Counted from the stretch's first letter, positions 1-8,153 are shown. The stretch: 18,684 bases of DNA from Myxococcota bacterium (GCA_030066475.1 JASJBO010000076.1:1-18684); one strand, 5' to 3'. Numbers and translations: made by a program. The notes: generated from the sequence alone by a model not told the origin.

Positions 1-18
1 GCCTTCGGCGGCTTGCGG

Positions 19-1362
19 TCAGTCGCCGCCGGCCGTGACGTCGAAGAAGAGCGAGGCGCCGGTCGTGAACACGTGGATGCCGTCCAGGCCGATGTCGTCG
101 CGGCTCAGGTCGTAGTTGCGGTAGCCGGCGTAGAGCTGGAGGCCGAGCCAGTCGACCTCCTGCAGCGCGAAGGCGCCGAACGAGCGGGCGCGATCGCCCG
201 CCGCCGTGACGTCCCAGGAGTGGGAGTAGTCGACCGCGAGCTTGGTCTCGCCGAACTCGTAGAGCCTTCGGCGCCAGCCGGCGCGCACCAGGAAGCCCTC
301 GGACCGGCGGCTGTCGTCCTGCGCCTCCTGGAAGGCGCCGCCCGCCGTGAGGTTCAGTCCGGTCGGCCGGTGGTGGATGGCGACCGCAGAATCGACTCGC
401 CACTCGCTGAACGGTCCGTTCGCGTCGTTCTGGTAGGAGGTGACGGCCAGCAGCGAGAAGTCGCCCAGCTCGTCGCGGTAGCGCAGGGTCGCGTCGGCGT
501 ACTGGTCTTCGCCCACCGTGCCGGAGAGCTGGAGCCCGTTCCAGACCGGTGCGTCGTATCGGACCCGGTTGATCCGGGCGAGGCCCTCCAGGTCGAGGAA
601 GGCGTCTCCCACCGTGATCGAGCTGTAGGCGTCGAGGTCGTCGCTGTAGAACAGCAGGCCCGGCGCCGTACTCCCCAGCGAGAGGAGGTTCGCGACGATC
701 ATGCCGTCCGCGACCATGGCCAGGTCGATGAAGCTGAAGGCCGACGCGAGTCCCTTGCCGAACGAGAGCCTGCCGTACTTCCTGCTGTCGACGATCGCCT
801 CGAAGTAGCGGCCGGAGATGTTGAAGCCGCTGGTCTCGTTGAGCTGGCTCACGCTGCTGGCCGCGTTGTCCTGGAGCGCGAACTCCACGTGCGCACGCAG
901 GCTCAGGTCGTCGCCCAGCGGCACGCTGCTCTTGAGGAACGCGTAGCTGGGCAGGTTGGAGCTGTCCACGAAGTAGGCCTTCGTGTTGTCACCGTCGGCC
1001 GCGATCGTCACCTGGCGATTCAGATGGGCGCCCACCGTGACCTCGAAGCCGGGCGGCACGCCGACCTCTCCGAACCAGCCCAGGCCGGTGCGGGCGCGCT
1101 CTCCAGAGGCTGCCCCCGTGACGTGCTCGACCCGTCCCAGCGCGTCGTTCACCTCGGTCCGCAGATCCTCGATCACGCGCTGCTGGTCTTGCTGCTGCCG
1201 CCGCTGGCGCTCGATGATCTCGCGCTGCTCCTCGATCAGTCGGCGCTGCTCCTCGAGCAGCGCGTGCACCGGATCGGTGGCGGCAGCGGGCTCGGAGAGT
1301 GCCGGCCCTGCACTCGCGGCCAGGACGAGGGCGGTCAGAACGGAACGGGTGCGGTGCGACAC
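19..1362 (-). CDS. Porin-like outer-membrane beta-barrel protein with N-terminal coiled coil
   Basis: The 447-residue product probably forms an outer-membrane channel. It starts with GTG at 1362, preceded by AAGGAG eight bases upstream. Residues 1-23 form a signal peptide ending ALS before EP. Residues about 33-77 are a Gln/Glu/Arg-rich heptad stretch (LLEEQRRLIEEQREIIERQR) that should form a coiled coil, as in porins carrying a trimerising periplasmic stalk. From about residue 103 the sequence alternates polar and hydrophobic residues with many aromatic turns, typical of a 16-strand porin, and contains the segment YGRLSFGKG, which resembles the porin strand leading into the constriction loop. 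It ends in TAGGD rather than the usual terminal Phe or Trp. Overall layout recalls DcaP-like or general Gram-negative porins, but substrate cannot be told. It lies 77 bases downstream of the hydrolase gene on the same strand. Confidence 0.75.
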   Translation of the reverse strand: MSHRTRSVLTALVLAASAGPALSEPAAATDPVHALLEEQRRLIEEQREIIERQRRQQQDQQRVIEDLRTEVNDALGRVEHVTGAASGERARTGLGWFGEVGVPPGFEVTVGAHLNRQVTIAADGDNTKAYFVDSSNLPSYAFLKSSVPLGDDLSLRAHVEFALQDNAASSVSQLNETSGFNISGRYFEAIVDSRKYGRLSFGKGLASAFSFIDLAMVADGMIVANLLSLGSTAPGLLFYSDDLDAYSSITVGDAFLDLEGLARINRVRYDAPVWNGLQLSGTVGEDQYADATLRYRDELGDFSLLAVTSYQNDANGPFSEWRVDSAVAIHHRPTGLNLTAGGAFQEAQDDSRRSEGFLVRAGWRRRLYEFGETKLAVDYSHSWDVTAAGDRARSFGAFALQEVDWLGLQLYAGYRNYDLSRDDIGLDGIHVFTTGASLFFDVTAGGD

Positions 1363-1439
1363 GGCCGGGTCTCCTTCGGCGGACGCGGGGTGCGTCGGCC
1401 GCGAAGCCTAGTCCGAGTCGCAGGGGGATGGGTCGAGCC

Positions 1440-2219
1440 TCAGCGAGGCTCCGCGGCGGCGCGCAGGCGCGCGTAGACGCCGAAGTGATCGGACGGGAAG
1501 AGGCCGTCGGTCGGCTCGTCGCAGACTACGCGGCAGGCGAGCGGCTCCCCCGCCACGCCGGTGCCGGCCGGCGCGTCGACCAGCACGTAGTCGATCCGCT
1601 CACCGGGCGGGCACGCCACGCGCGCCTGGGAGTTACGCTCCGACCAGGTGTGTCCCGCGCCCTCGCCGGTTTCGGCGAACGAGTCGCGCAGTCGCCCGCG
1701 CAGACCCGCCAGCTCCGGCGAGTCGGGCTTGGCGTTGAGGTCGCCGAGCAGCAGCGGCGGCAGCGTGTCGCTGCGGTCGAGGCCGTCGAGGTGCGCCAGG
1801 AGGGCGTCGGCCTGGATGGCGCGCACCTCCGCGGAGCAGTGGTTCAGGTGGGTGGCGACGACGGGCAGCGGACCCCACGGCGTCTCGATCCGCACCGAGA
1901 TTGCGCCGCGTCGCTGCCGCGAGTCGCCGTTCGGCAGCTCGAGGACGTTCTCCTCGACGATCGGCCAGCGGCTGGCCACCGCGTTGCCGTACCACAGGTC
2001 GCTCCGCTTCCAGAATCGGACGACGGGCCCGAACGCGACGGCGTAGCCGAGGTTGCCGACCAGGTCTCTCGCCTGGCACTCCGCCTCGCCGCGCAGCACC
2101 TCCTGGAACGCGACCACGTCGGGAGCGAGGTCCTCGATCCAGCGCCGAGCCAGCTCCATGCGCTCGCGCCAGGGCGGCGAGTCGTGCCAGAGATTGAGCG
2201 TGAGAATCGAGAGGGTCAC
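1440..2219 (-). CDS. Endonuclease/exonuclease/phosphatase (EEP) family hydrolase
   Basis: This 259-residue protein has the full EEP (DNase I-like) motif set: LTLNLWH with Asn9, FQEVL with Glu40, ATHLNH with His124, LLGDLNAKPDS with Asp160 and Asn162, RIDYVL with Asp210, and the terminal SDHFGVYA with Asp244 and His245. These are the metal-binding and catalytic residues for Mg-dependent phosphodiester cleavage. No signal peptide is seen, so it is likely cytoplasmic. The substrate is open, since the family covers nucleases, sphingomyelinases and inositol phosphatases. The GTG at 2217-2219 was chosen because homologous sequence begins exactly there and a GAGG lies about nine to ten bases upstream. 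The frame stays open to 2819, but that extension is only an out-of-frame shadow of the fasciclin gene. A strong hairpin separates it from the fasciclin gene. Confidence 0.85.
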   Translation of the reverse strand: MTLSILTLNLWHDSPPWRERMELARRWIEDLAPDVVAFQEVLRGEAECQARDLVGNLGYAVAFGPVVRFWKRSDLWYGNAVASRWPIVEENVLELPNGDSRQRRGAISVRIETPWGPLPVVATHLNHCSAEVRAIQADALLAHLDGLDRSDTLPPLLLGDLNAKPDSPELAGLRGRLRDSFAETGEGAGHTWSERNSQARVACPPGERIDYVLVDAPAGTGVAGEPLACRVVCDEPTDGLFPSDHFGVYARLRAAAEPR

Positions 2220-2240
2220 TGGGCCGACCTCGGCGGAGCG

Positions 2241-2277
2241 GACGGCGGGGTCCGGGCGCGCGCCCGGACCCGCCGTC
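2241..2277 (-). terminator. Strong intercistronic hairpin between fasciclin and EEP genes
   Basis: A near-perfect GC-rich inverted repeat lies in the 65-base gap. The left arm GACGGCGGGGTCCGGGCG pairs with the right arm CGCCCGGACCCGCCGTC, with one bulged G and a short GC loop. It begins eight bases after the fasciclin stop. No T-tract follows on the minus strand, so it may be a non-canonical terminator, an RNA 3' stabiliser or a partial attenuator before the EEP gene. The structure is seen directly; the role is inferred. Confidence 0.45.
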
Positions 2278-2284
2278 GCGAACC

Positions 2285-2785
2285 CTAGAGCTTCGGCATG
2301 ATCACCGTATCGATCACGTGGATCACGCCGTTCGAGGCCACGATGTCCGTCTCGATCACGCGGGCGCCGTCCACGCGCACGCCGTTGGAAGTGTCGATCT
2401 CGACGCTCTGTCCCTGCACGGTCTGGGCGCGGTCGACCTTCACGACGTCTGCGGCCATCACCCGACCCGAGACGACGTGGTAGGTGAGCACCGCCGTGAG
2501 CTTCTCCTTGTCGGCGAGCAGCGCGTTCAGATCCTGCTTCGGGATCTTGGCGAACGCCTCGTCGGTCGGCGCGAAGACGGTGAAGGGGCCCTCGCCCTGC
2601 AGCGTCTCGACCAGGCCGGCGGCCTGGAGCGCCTGGGCCAGGGTCTGGAACTGGCCGGCCTCCACGGCCGTGCCGACGATGTCCTTGCTCTTGCCCTTGG
2701 CCATCTCGTGGTGGCCCGCGATCGCGGGGCCCGTGACGGCCAGCAGCAGGGCGGCGAGTGCCGCCAGGGTGATCTTTCGTCGCAT
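2285..2785 (-). CDS. Secreted fasciclin (FAS1) domain protein
   Basis: A 166-residue single-domain FAS1 protein. Residues 1-23 are a Sec signal peptide (MRRK, hydrophobic core, AIA before GHH). The FAS1 domain spans about 35-166 and shows both hallmark motifs: H1 FTVFAPTDEAFAKI at 68-81 and H2 SNGVIHVIDTVIMP at 151-164, with the conserved YHV at 102-104. Such small proteins (like MPB70 or many proteobacterial FAS1 proteins) are periplasmic or secreted and usually act in adhesion or matrix binding; the partner is unknown. The ATG at 2783-2785 has GAGAGGA about nine bases upstream. A candidate promoter lies 57 bases upstream of the start, in the gap after the DUF3080 gene, so it probably begins its own transcript. 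Confidence 0.93.
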   Translation of the reverse strand: MRRKITLAALAALLLAVTGPAIAGHHEMAKGKSKDIVGTAVEAGQFQTLAQALQAAGLVETLQGEGPFTVFAPTDEAFAKIPKQDLNALLADKEKLTAVLTYHVVSGRVMAADVVKVDRAQTVQGQSVEIDTSNGVRVDGARVIETDIVASNGVIHVIDTVIMPKL

Positions 2786-2841
2786 TGGAAGGGTTCCTCT
2801 CGTGTAGGTTGGAGGGCACGCGGGTTCGTTAGAAAAAGGTC

Positions 2842-2870
2842 TAGATATGACCTGGACGGAGGGTGGACAA
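2842..2870 (-). promoter_or_regulatory. Candidate sigma70-type promoter for fasciclin gene
   Basis: On the minus strand TTGTCC is followed after exactly 17 bases by TATCTA, in an AT-rich patch unlike the rest of this GC-rich window. The match to consensus is partial (4/6 and 3/6). The position, about 57 bases before the fasciclin ATG, fits. The same patch holds AGGTC-7-GACCT (2837-2853) followed by a short T run, which could instead be a weak terminator for the upstream DUF3080 cluster. Confidence 0.35.
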
Positions 2871-2872
2871 TC

Positions 2873-2905
2873 GCCCGCCGAACGCAAGCGGGCTCCCCGC
2901 AGGGG
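2873..2905 (-). terminator. Possible tandem hairpins after DUF3080 stop
   Basis: Just after the DUF3080 stop, two small GC-rich inverted repeats follow in transcript order: CCCC-3-GGGG (plus-strand 2895-2905) and GCCCGC-9-GCGGGC (2873-2893). Neither is followed directly by a T-tract; the nearest is about 35 bases further on. They may help end the lnt-DUF3080 transcript, but evidence is thin. Confidence 0.25.
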
Positions 2906-2910
2906 GCGCC

Positions 2911-3948
2911 TCAGCCCTCTCCGCTGCCCTCGCCGGGCAGCATCCCGCAGGCGCGCAGGGTCGGGCCCCAGGCCGCGGCGTGGGCGAGGGTGGCGGCGCG
3001 GTAGCGCTGCCACAGGCCACCCGGCGCGTCGGGATCGAGCACGACCTCGTGGTAGTGGCGCATCGAAGCCGGGGTCGTGTCGAGGCGTTCGGCGCTGGCC
3101 CGGAAGATGCGGTCGAGCTCGGGGAGCGCATCCGCGGCGCGTCGGTCGAGGGGGGCCAGCGGTGGCTGGAGCGGCAGGTAGGTCTGCTGGAAGGCGCGCG
3201 TCAGCTTCGCGCGTTGCGTGCCGCAGCCCACCTCGTCGACCTGGTCGAGCACGCGGCGCACCGCGTCGAACACGCGGCCGGCGGCGTCGAGCGCGTGCAG
3301 CGTGGCCCCGAGCGGCTCCTCGTCGCGCAGGGGCGCCAGGGCGGTCTCGATCGCCTCGCCCGTCGCAGCGCCGTCGAGCGGCTCCTCGAGCCGCCGCCGG
3401 AGCGAGGCCAGACTCGCCAGGTCGTCGCCGTCGGCGGCGTCGAGGCCGGGAGCGCGGCCGGCGGCCAGGTATCGCGCGAGCTCGGAGTCGCCCCACACCG
3501 CGTTCCACAGGTGGACCGGCAGCTCGTCGCGCTTCGCGGCCAGCAGGGCCTCGATGCGCTCGCGTCGCGGCGGCTCCAGCTCGGCGGCGCAGACGTGGCC
3601 GACGTCCAGCACCGAGAGCTCGTAGACGAGCCGCCGCGTGGGCACCATGACCCGCCCGAGCGGGCTGTTGCGAAAGCCGGCGAGCGAGCCGAGACCGCAG
3701 CCCTGGAGCGCCAGGAAGTCGAGCGCGCCCATGCGCAGGTCGGCGGTCCGCAGCACGCGCTCGCGCGGCCGCGGCAGGCGCGGCGGCCCGGCATCCTCCA
3801 GCACGACCACGCTGCCGCTCGACTGCTCCACGCGCTCCCGATAGCGCTCGAGCAGATCGGTCAGCTCGGGCGCGCCGCAGGCGCTCGCAGCCAGTAGGGC
3901 GACCGCGACCGTGGCCACCCGGATCGCGCGCCGCGCCCGCGCGACCAT
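2911..3948 (-). CDS. DUF3080 family lipoprotein-like protein
   Basis: A 345-residue protein of unknown function. The N-terminus has an Arg-rich start, a hydrophobic core and LLAASAC, giving a plausible lipobox with Cys24, although Ala at -3 is weaker than Leu. The mature part matches DUF3080 as I remember it: a LERYRERV helix, RERVLRTADLRMGALDFL, QGCGLGSLAGFRNSPLGRVM, RRLVYELSVL, and AAKRDELPVHLWNAVWGD. Residues 130-345 look helical and end in a Gly/Glu tail. The start is ATG at 3946-3948, eight bases inside the short spacer after the metallo-hydrolase stop (5-base gap), so it is probably co-translated with that gene as the last member of the lnt cluster. Its presence after lnt fits a periplasmic lipoprotein, but no function can be assigned. 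Confidence 0.8.
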   Translation of the reverse strand: MVARARRAIRVATVAVALLAASACGAPELTDLLERYRERVEQSSGSVVVLEDAGPPRLPRPRERVLRTADLRMGALDFLALQGCGLGSLAGFRNSPLGRVMVPTRRLVYELSVLDVGHVCAAELEPPRRERIEALLAAKRDELPVHLWNAVWGDSELARYLAAGRAPGLDAADGDDLASLASLRRRLEEPLDGAATGEAIETALAPLRDEEPLGATLHALDAAGRVFDAVRRVLDQVDEVGCGTQRAKLTRAFQQTYLPLQPPLAPLDRRAADALPELDRIFRASAERLDTTPASMRHYHEVVLDPDAPGGLWQRYRAATLAHAAAWGPTLRACGMLPGEGSGEG

Positions 3949-3953
3949 GGCGC

Positions 3954-4994
3954 TCAGAACTCGCGCGTCTCGCCGACGTGCAGGACCCAGGCGTCGTCGG
4001 CCAGCGTCGTGCCGGCGGCCGCCGCGCGGAAGCGCCGCGGCGGCTCGGCCAGCGGCTCGTCGGAGAGATCGAAGGTGCCGAAGTGCATCGCCAGAGCGCG
4101 CCGCGCGCGCAGGTCGACCGCGGCCTGCACCGCCTCTTCGGGATCGAGGTGTGCCTCGCGCATCATCGCCACGGGTCGGTACGCCCCGATCGGCACGGCG
4201 GCGAGGTCGAACGGTCCGAGCGCCTCGGCGATGCGCGCGAAGCCGTCGAAGTAGCCGGTGTCGCCCGCGAAGTAGAAACGGCGCTCCGACCCCGTCACCG
4301 CCCACGACGACCACAGCGCGCGGTTGCGGTCGGCCACCCCGCGCTGGCTCCAGTGCTGCGACGGCAGGCAGTGCACGGTCACGCCCTCGTGCTCGCGCGT
4401 CTCGCCCCAGTCGAGCGCCTCGACGTTGGCGATCCCCGCATCGCGCAGCAGCTCGGCGTTTCCGAGCGGCACGAGGAAGCGCGTCTCGGGATCGCGCTCC
4501 GCCAGCTCCTCCAGGGTGTCGAGGTCGAGATGGTCGTAGTGGTTGTGCGAGACCACCACGAAGTCGATCGGGGGCAGGTCCTCGAGCGCGAGCCCGGGCG
4601 GCACGAAGCGTCGCGGGCCGGCGAAGGACACGGGGCTCGCCGTGCGCGACCAGATCGGATCGGTGAGGAAGGTCACGTGGTCCATCTGCACCAGCAGCGT
4701 GGAATGGCCGATCCATGTGACGGTGGGGACGCTGTGGCGCGCGTTCTCGCGCAGGAAGGCACCGTCGTTGAGCATGCGGCGCGGCGCGTCCGCGCGGGTG
4801 CGGAACGAGCCCGCGATGCGGCGCAGGAAGAACGGGAAGCGCACGCCGAAGCTGCCGTGCCCGAGCGGACCACCCGGGTTGGTGAAGCGCCCGTCCCCGT
4901 CGCGGGGAGCCGGACCAAGCGCCTCCGCACCGGAGCGCGGCGCTTCCAGCAGGAGAGCGGGGAGCAGCAGGGCGAAGAAGAGCCTCGCGGGCAT
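3954..4994 (-). CDS. Exported metallo-beta-lactamase-fold hydrolase (NAPE-PLD/UlaG-like)
   Basis: A 346-residue metallo-hydrolase with an N-terminal signal sequence (MPARLFFALLLPALLLEAP), so it should act in the periplasm. The MBL core follows the COG2220 / N-acyl-phosphatidylethanolamine phospholipase D-like pattern: WIGHSTLLVQ at 95-104, LTDPIWS at 110-116, the zinc motif SHNHYDHLD with His150, His152, Asp154 and His155, LPSQHWSQR with His214, YFAGDTGYFDGF with Asp245, the IGAYRP segment near 269, and AMHFGTFDL with His304. All metal ligands appear intact. Known relatives act on phospholipids, lactones or related phosphoesters; lying between an acyltransferase and DUF3080, a phospholipid substrate is plausible but not shown. 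The start ATG at 4992-4994 has AGGAG about 13 bases upstream, rather far. Confidence 0.88.
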   Translation of the reverse strand: MPARLFFALLLPALLLEAPRSGAEALGPAPRDGDGRFTNPGGPLGHGSFGVRFPFFLRRIAGSFRTRADAPRRMLNDGAFLRENARHSVPTVTWIGHSTLLVQMDHVTFLTDPIWSRTASPVSFAGPRRFVPPGLALEDLPPIDFVVVSHNHYDHLDLDTLEELAERDPETRFLVPLGNAELLRDAGIANVEALDWGETREHEGVTVHCLPSQHWSQRGVADRNRALWSSWAVTGSERRFYFAGDTGYFDGFARIAEALGPFDLAAVPIGAYRPVAMMREAHLDPEEAVQAAVDLRARRALAMHFGTFDLSDEPLAEPPRRFRAAAAGTTLADDAWVLHVGETREF

Positions 4995-5029
4995 GGCGCG
5001 AGCGTAGCTCCTGTGGCCTCGGCGTCTCG

Positions 5030-6568
5030 CTACGGGAGGAAGCCCCCGGCGTCGGGCTCGCCCCGGGCCGGCGGGGGGGCCGGCGCGCCGGGGAGCGCCA
5101 GTCCGAAGCCCGAGAGCCGGTTGCGGTAGTAGTAGAGCAGCGGAAGGTCGCGAACCTGCACGTGGTCCGCTGCGACCTCGAGCAGCGCCGAGCCGTGCAG
5201 CTCGCGCAGCCGCGCCAGGCCGCGGTCGATCCAGTCCTCGCCCTCGAGGGCGTTGCCCAGCTTCAGGGCGCCGCGGCCGGCCGCCTCGGTGACGCACGCC
5301 CGCAGCCGGTTCGCCGCGTCCACGAGCTCGGCTTGCGCGACGCCGCGTGCCGCCGGCGGCAGCGCGAGCAGCCGAGCGAGCGAACCCGGGTGGTGGAGCC
5401 GCAGGCGCTCGAACAGGGCCCGGGCCACGAGCTGAGAGCCCAGCACCGTGGCGTTGGCGTGGAAGTCGTCGACGATGCGCTGGCCGAGCGCGGCGACGGC
5501 TGCGCGGTCGGGTGCGGCGGTCGCGGAGGCATCGCCCAGCCAGTCGCCGAGGTCGTGGGGCGCGCCGATCCGGATCGTCGCGCCGTCCTCGTGGCCGAAG
5601 AAGCGCCAGTAGCCGCGGAGCGCGTCCGCGAAGGTGGGGCCGGTGCGGCGTGCGGGCACGTCGACGCCGAGGCCCACCAGGTGCTGGTCGATCAGCCAGG
5701 GAGCCTCGAGCACGTAGTGGTAGGAGACGGTCACCGGCACCGCGAAGACGCCCGCCGGGCCGCCGCCGCTGCGCCGCAGCGCCCGCTGGGCGCGCAGGCC
5801 GGCGCGCAGCAGCCCGAGCCGCACGCGCGACTCGATCGCACCGCTGCGGCTGCGCCCTCCGCCGGCGAACACGAGCGTGTGACGGCCGCTCTCGAGCAGC
5901 CGGGCGACGTAGTGCTCGAGCACGCTCCGGTAGAGCCGGCCCGGGCGCGTGCGGTCCACCGTGAAAGCGCCCGCGCGGCGCAGCGCGGCGCCGATCCACG
6001 CGTTGGGAAACAGGTTGAGTCCCGCCGCCCAGGCGAAGCCCGGCAGCCCGAGCCGGTCGAGGGCGTAGCCGAACAGCAGCGTGTCGTTGTGCGACTGGTG
6101 CGTCGGGACCAGCAGCACGGTGGCCCGCGCGGCCAGCTCGCGCAGCTCCGCCGTGGCGCCCGTGATCGCGATGCGCGACCCGAGTCGGTCGGGCAGGCGC
6201 CAGGGACGCACGCGATCGCCGGCCGCTGCGTGGCTCATCCAGTTGAAGGTGCGGCGCCCCAGGAAGGCGGCGAGGGCGTGCACGCGGGGGTCGAAGCGAT
6301 CGCGGATCTCCGCCGCGTAGGCGCGCACCACCCGCTCGACGGCGCGCTGCCGTGCCGTGTCTCCCGCCCCGGAGCGCACTCCCGCCTCGAGCGCCGCACG
6401 CACCTGGCGGTCGCGGCGCTGGCGACTCCAGGGCGCGCCGCGTCCCCCGGCGCGCGGCGAGCGCCCGCGCTCGATCTCGAGCGCCTCGGCCAGCAGCGGC
6501 TCGAGGGGCGAGTCGCGCAGCGCCCGCACGCAGCGCGCGACCACCTCGCCCAGCTCGCGGCTACGCAC
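5030..6568 (-). CDS. PlsB-like glycerol-3-phosphate acyltransferase family protein with altered block III
   Basis: A 512-residue acyltransferase of the GPAT/DHAPAT type, which transfers acyl groups to the sn-1 position of glycerol-3-phosphate. The four acyltransferase blocks read in order: LVPTHQSHNDTLLFGY (HX4D, His157 and Asp162), RRAGAFTVDR at 197-206, FAGGGRSRSG at 234-243, and VPVTVSYHYVLE at 277-288. These parallel PlsB blocks including VPCHRSH..D and FVEGGRSRTG, but the block III Glu is Gly236. The length is below PlsB (about 800 residues). It opens with GTG at 6566-6568, overlapping the lnt stop by eight bases, which suggests translational coupling. The C-terminus is Pro/Ala-rich. It may make phospholipid precursors or, given the lnt link, act on another lipid acceptor. 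Confidence 0.82.
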   Translation of the reverse strand: MRSRELGEVVARCVRALRDSPLEPLLAEALEIERGRSPRAGGRGAPWSRQRRDRQVRAALEAGVRSGAGDTARQRAVERVVRAYAAEIRDRFDPRVHALAAFLGRRTFNWMSHAAAGDRVRPWRLPDRLGSRIAITGATAELRELAARATVLLVPTHQSHNDTLLFGYALDRLGLPGFAWAAGLNLFPNAWIGAALRRAGAFTVDRTRPGRLYRSVLEHYVARLLESGRHTLVFAGGGRSRSGAIESRVRLGLLRAGLRAQRALRRSGGGPAGVFAVPVTVSYHYVLEAPWLIDQHLVGLGVDVPARRTGPTFADALRGYWRFFGHEDGATIRIGAPHDLGDWLGDASATAAPDRAAVAALGQRIVDDFHANATVLGSQLVARALFERLRLHHPGSLARLLALPPAARGVAQAELVDAANRLRACVTEAAGRGALKLGNALEGEDWIDRGLARLRELHGSALLEVAADHVQVRDLPLLYYYRNRLSGFGLALPGAPAPPPARGEPDAGGFLP

Positions 6569-8090
6569 GCGGGCTCCGGCGCGCGCGCACCAGCAGCAGG
6601 GCCGACGCCGCCACGCAGATCCACGCGAACCAGTCGCCCCACGCGGAGTACAAGGTGGGGACGCGCAGCGGCCGCACGCTCCCCACCAGCACCTCGCGCG
6701 TGTAGAGGCCGCTGCGCTCGGTGACGACGCCGCGCGCGTCCACCAGTGCGCTGATCCCGGTGCCCGCGCTCCGGATCATCGGCGTCCCGAAGCGCCCCGC
6801 CTGGAGCGCGGCCAGCATCAGGTGCTGGTGGGGCGCCGCGCTGGCGCCGAACCAGCCGTCGAAGGTGAGGTTCACCAGCAGGTCCACACCGCGCTCGACC
6901 GCCTGTCCCACCACCCCGGGCAGGATCGCCTCGTAGCAGATCAGGAACGCGAAGCGCGCCCGGTCGGCGTCGTAGATCAGGAGCTCCTCGCCCGGGAGAT
7001 AGCGCCCCAGGCCGCGGATCCGGCCCAGCGCCGGGAGCCAACGCGTGAGCGGCACGTACTCGCCGAACGGGACCAGCACCGTCTTGTCGTAGCGACGGTC
7101 CACGCCGCCGCCCGTGTCGATCCGGAACGCCGAGTTGAACGGGCGGCGCTCTTCGTCGCGGTGTCGGCCCGAGAAGCTCGCCCCCGTCCAGATCTCGGCG
7201 CCGCTCTCGCGGGCGAAGTCCAGCACCGCGCGGTTGCTCGGCGAGCGGGGAGTGCGACCGAGCGCGCCCTCCGACCAGACGAACACGTCGATCGGTCCGC
7301 CCGTCCGCGCCGCCTCGCGCGAGAGCGCCACCAGGTCGTGGCCGAGCAGCGCCGGATCGGCCGCGAGCTGCTCGCTGCGCGCGGCTCCGTAGACGTTCGG
7401 CTGCACCAGCGCGACGCGGAGCGGGCGGACGTCGCGCTCGGCCCGCTCGACCGCGTCGAGCCGCAGCGCCGAGACGGCCCAGGCGGCCGCGAGCGCCGCG
7501 AGCGCGACGGCGGCGTTGCGCAGCAGCGCCCGCCGGGACGACCCCTGGCCCGCGCCGTGCTCCAGCGCCTGGAGCACCACCGCGTTGACGAGGATCACCA
7601 GGAACGTGCCGCCGCCGGGTCCGGTCGCACTGGTGACCAGCGACAGGGAGGGCACGCGGTACCAGGCGTCGGCCTGGTGGAAGGGGATCAGCTGCGGGTT
7701 CAGGAACTCGCACGCCGTGAACCAGGCGGCGATCCCGAGCGGCCACCGGCTGCCGCTGGCGCGCCGGACGGCGCGAAAGCCCCAGCCGAAGACGCCGAGG
7801 AACAGCCCGAACAGTGCCGCGTAGCCCAGGTAGACCGCCACGGCGGCCGGCAGGGGGAAGCGCGAGAACTCGATCACGGTGCGCGGCAGCCACGGGTAGA
7901 GCACCGCCATCATCGCGAAGCCGCCGAGCGCGCCGAGCCAGAGCGCCCGCCGCGGCTCGACGCGGCCCAGGATCCAGAACGCCGGCACCCAGACGAACGG
8001 GTGGAGGACGAGCCACTCGAAGGGAGGTGACACCAGCGCAGCCAGGCACGCGTCGAGCACGATGGCCGCCGCCAGCAGGGCCCCGTTCAT
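6561..8090 (-). CDS. lnt: Apolipoprotein N-acyltransferase Lnt
   Basis: Lnt adds the third acyl chain, from a phospholipid, to the N-terminal cysteine of lipoproteins in the inner membrane. The 509-residue product matches E. coli Lnt in length. Residues 1-210 hold about six to seven hydrophobic segments, beginning with the SPPFEWL region near 21. Residues 224-475 form the periplasmic nitrilase-fold domain with RVALVQPN, and the catalytic triad is visible: Glu274 in VWSEGA, Lys336 in RRYDKTVLVPFGEYVP, and Cys385 in LICYEAI. A final membrane helix lies at about 484-501. The ATG at 8088-8090 is the start; the frame runs open far upstream only as antisense shadow of the divergent gene. It heads a cluster with the acyltransferase, MBL hydrolase and DUF3080 genes. 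Confidence 0.96.
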   Translation of the reverse strand: MNGALLAAAIVLDACLAALVSPPFEWLVLHPFVWVPAFWILGRVEPRRALWLGALGGFAMMAVLYPWLPRTVIEFSRFPLPAAVAVYLGYAALFGLFLGVFGWGFRAVRRASGSRWPLGIAAWFTACEFLNPQLIPFHQADAWYRVPSLSLVTSATGPGGGTFLVILVNAVVLQALEHGAGQGSSRRALLRNAAVALAALAAAWAVSALRLDAVERAERDVRPLRVALVQPNVYGAARSEQLAADPALLGHDLVALSREAARTGGPIDVFVWSEGALGRTPRSPSNRAVLDFARESGAEIWTGASFSGRHRDEERRPFNSAFRIDTGGGVDRRYDKTVLVPFGEYVPLTRWLPALGRIRGLGRYLPGEELLIYDADRARFAFLICYEAILPGVVGQAVERGVDLLVNLTFDGWFGASAAPHQHLMLAALQAGRFGTPMIRSAGTGISALVDARGVVTERSGLYTREVLVGSVRPLRVPTLYSAWGDWFAWICVAASALLLVRARRSPRA

Positions 8091-8153
8091 CGCGTCGCAA
8101 GCGTACCCCAGGCGCTCGCGTGCGTGCGCCCCGGCCGGCGCACTCGCACGGGT

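Noticed and set aside
13..1476. Plus-strand open frame opposite the porin gene
   Set aside because: Val/Ala/Arg/Glu-rich product without motifs; the minus strand encodes a signal peptide, coiled coil and barrel-like strands.
2220..2819. In-frame N-terminal extension of the EEP hydrolase
   Set aside because: It is a frame-shifted reading of the fasciclin gene and crosses the hairpin; the FAS1 reading is clearly the real one.
3949..4716. N-terminal extension of the DUF3080 frame
   Set aside because: It is an out-of-frame reading of the MBL hydrolase; the ATG at 3948 gives a normal lipoprotein-type signal.
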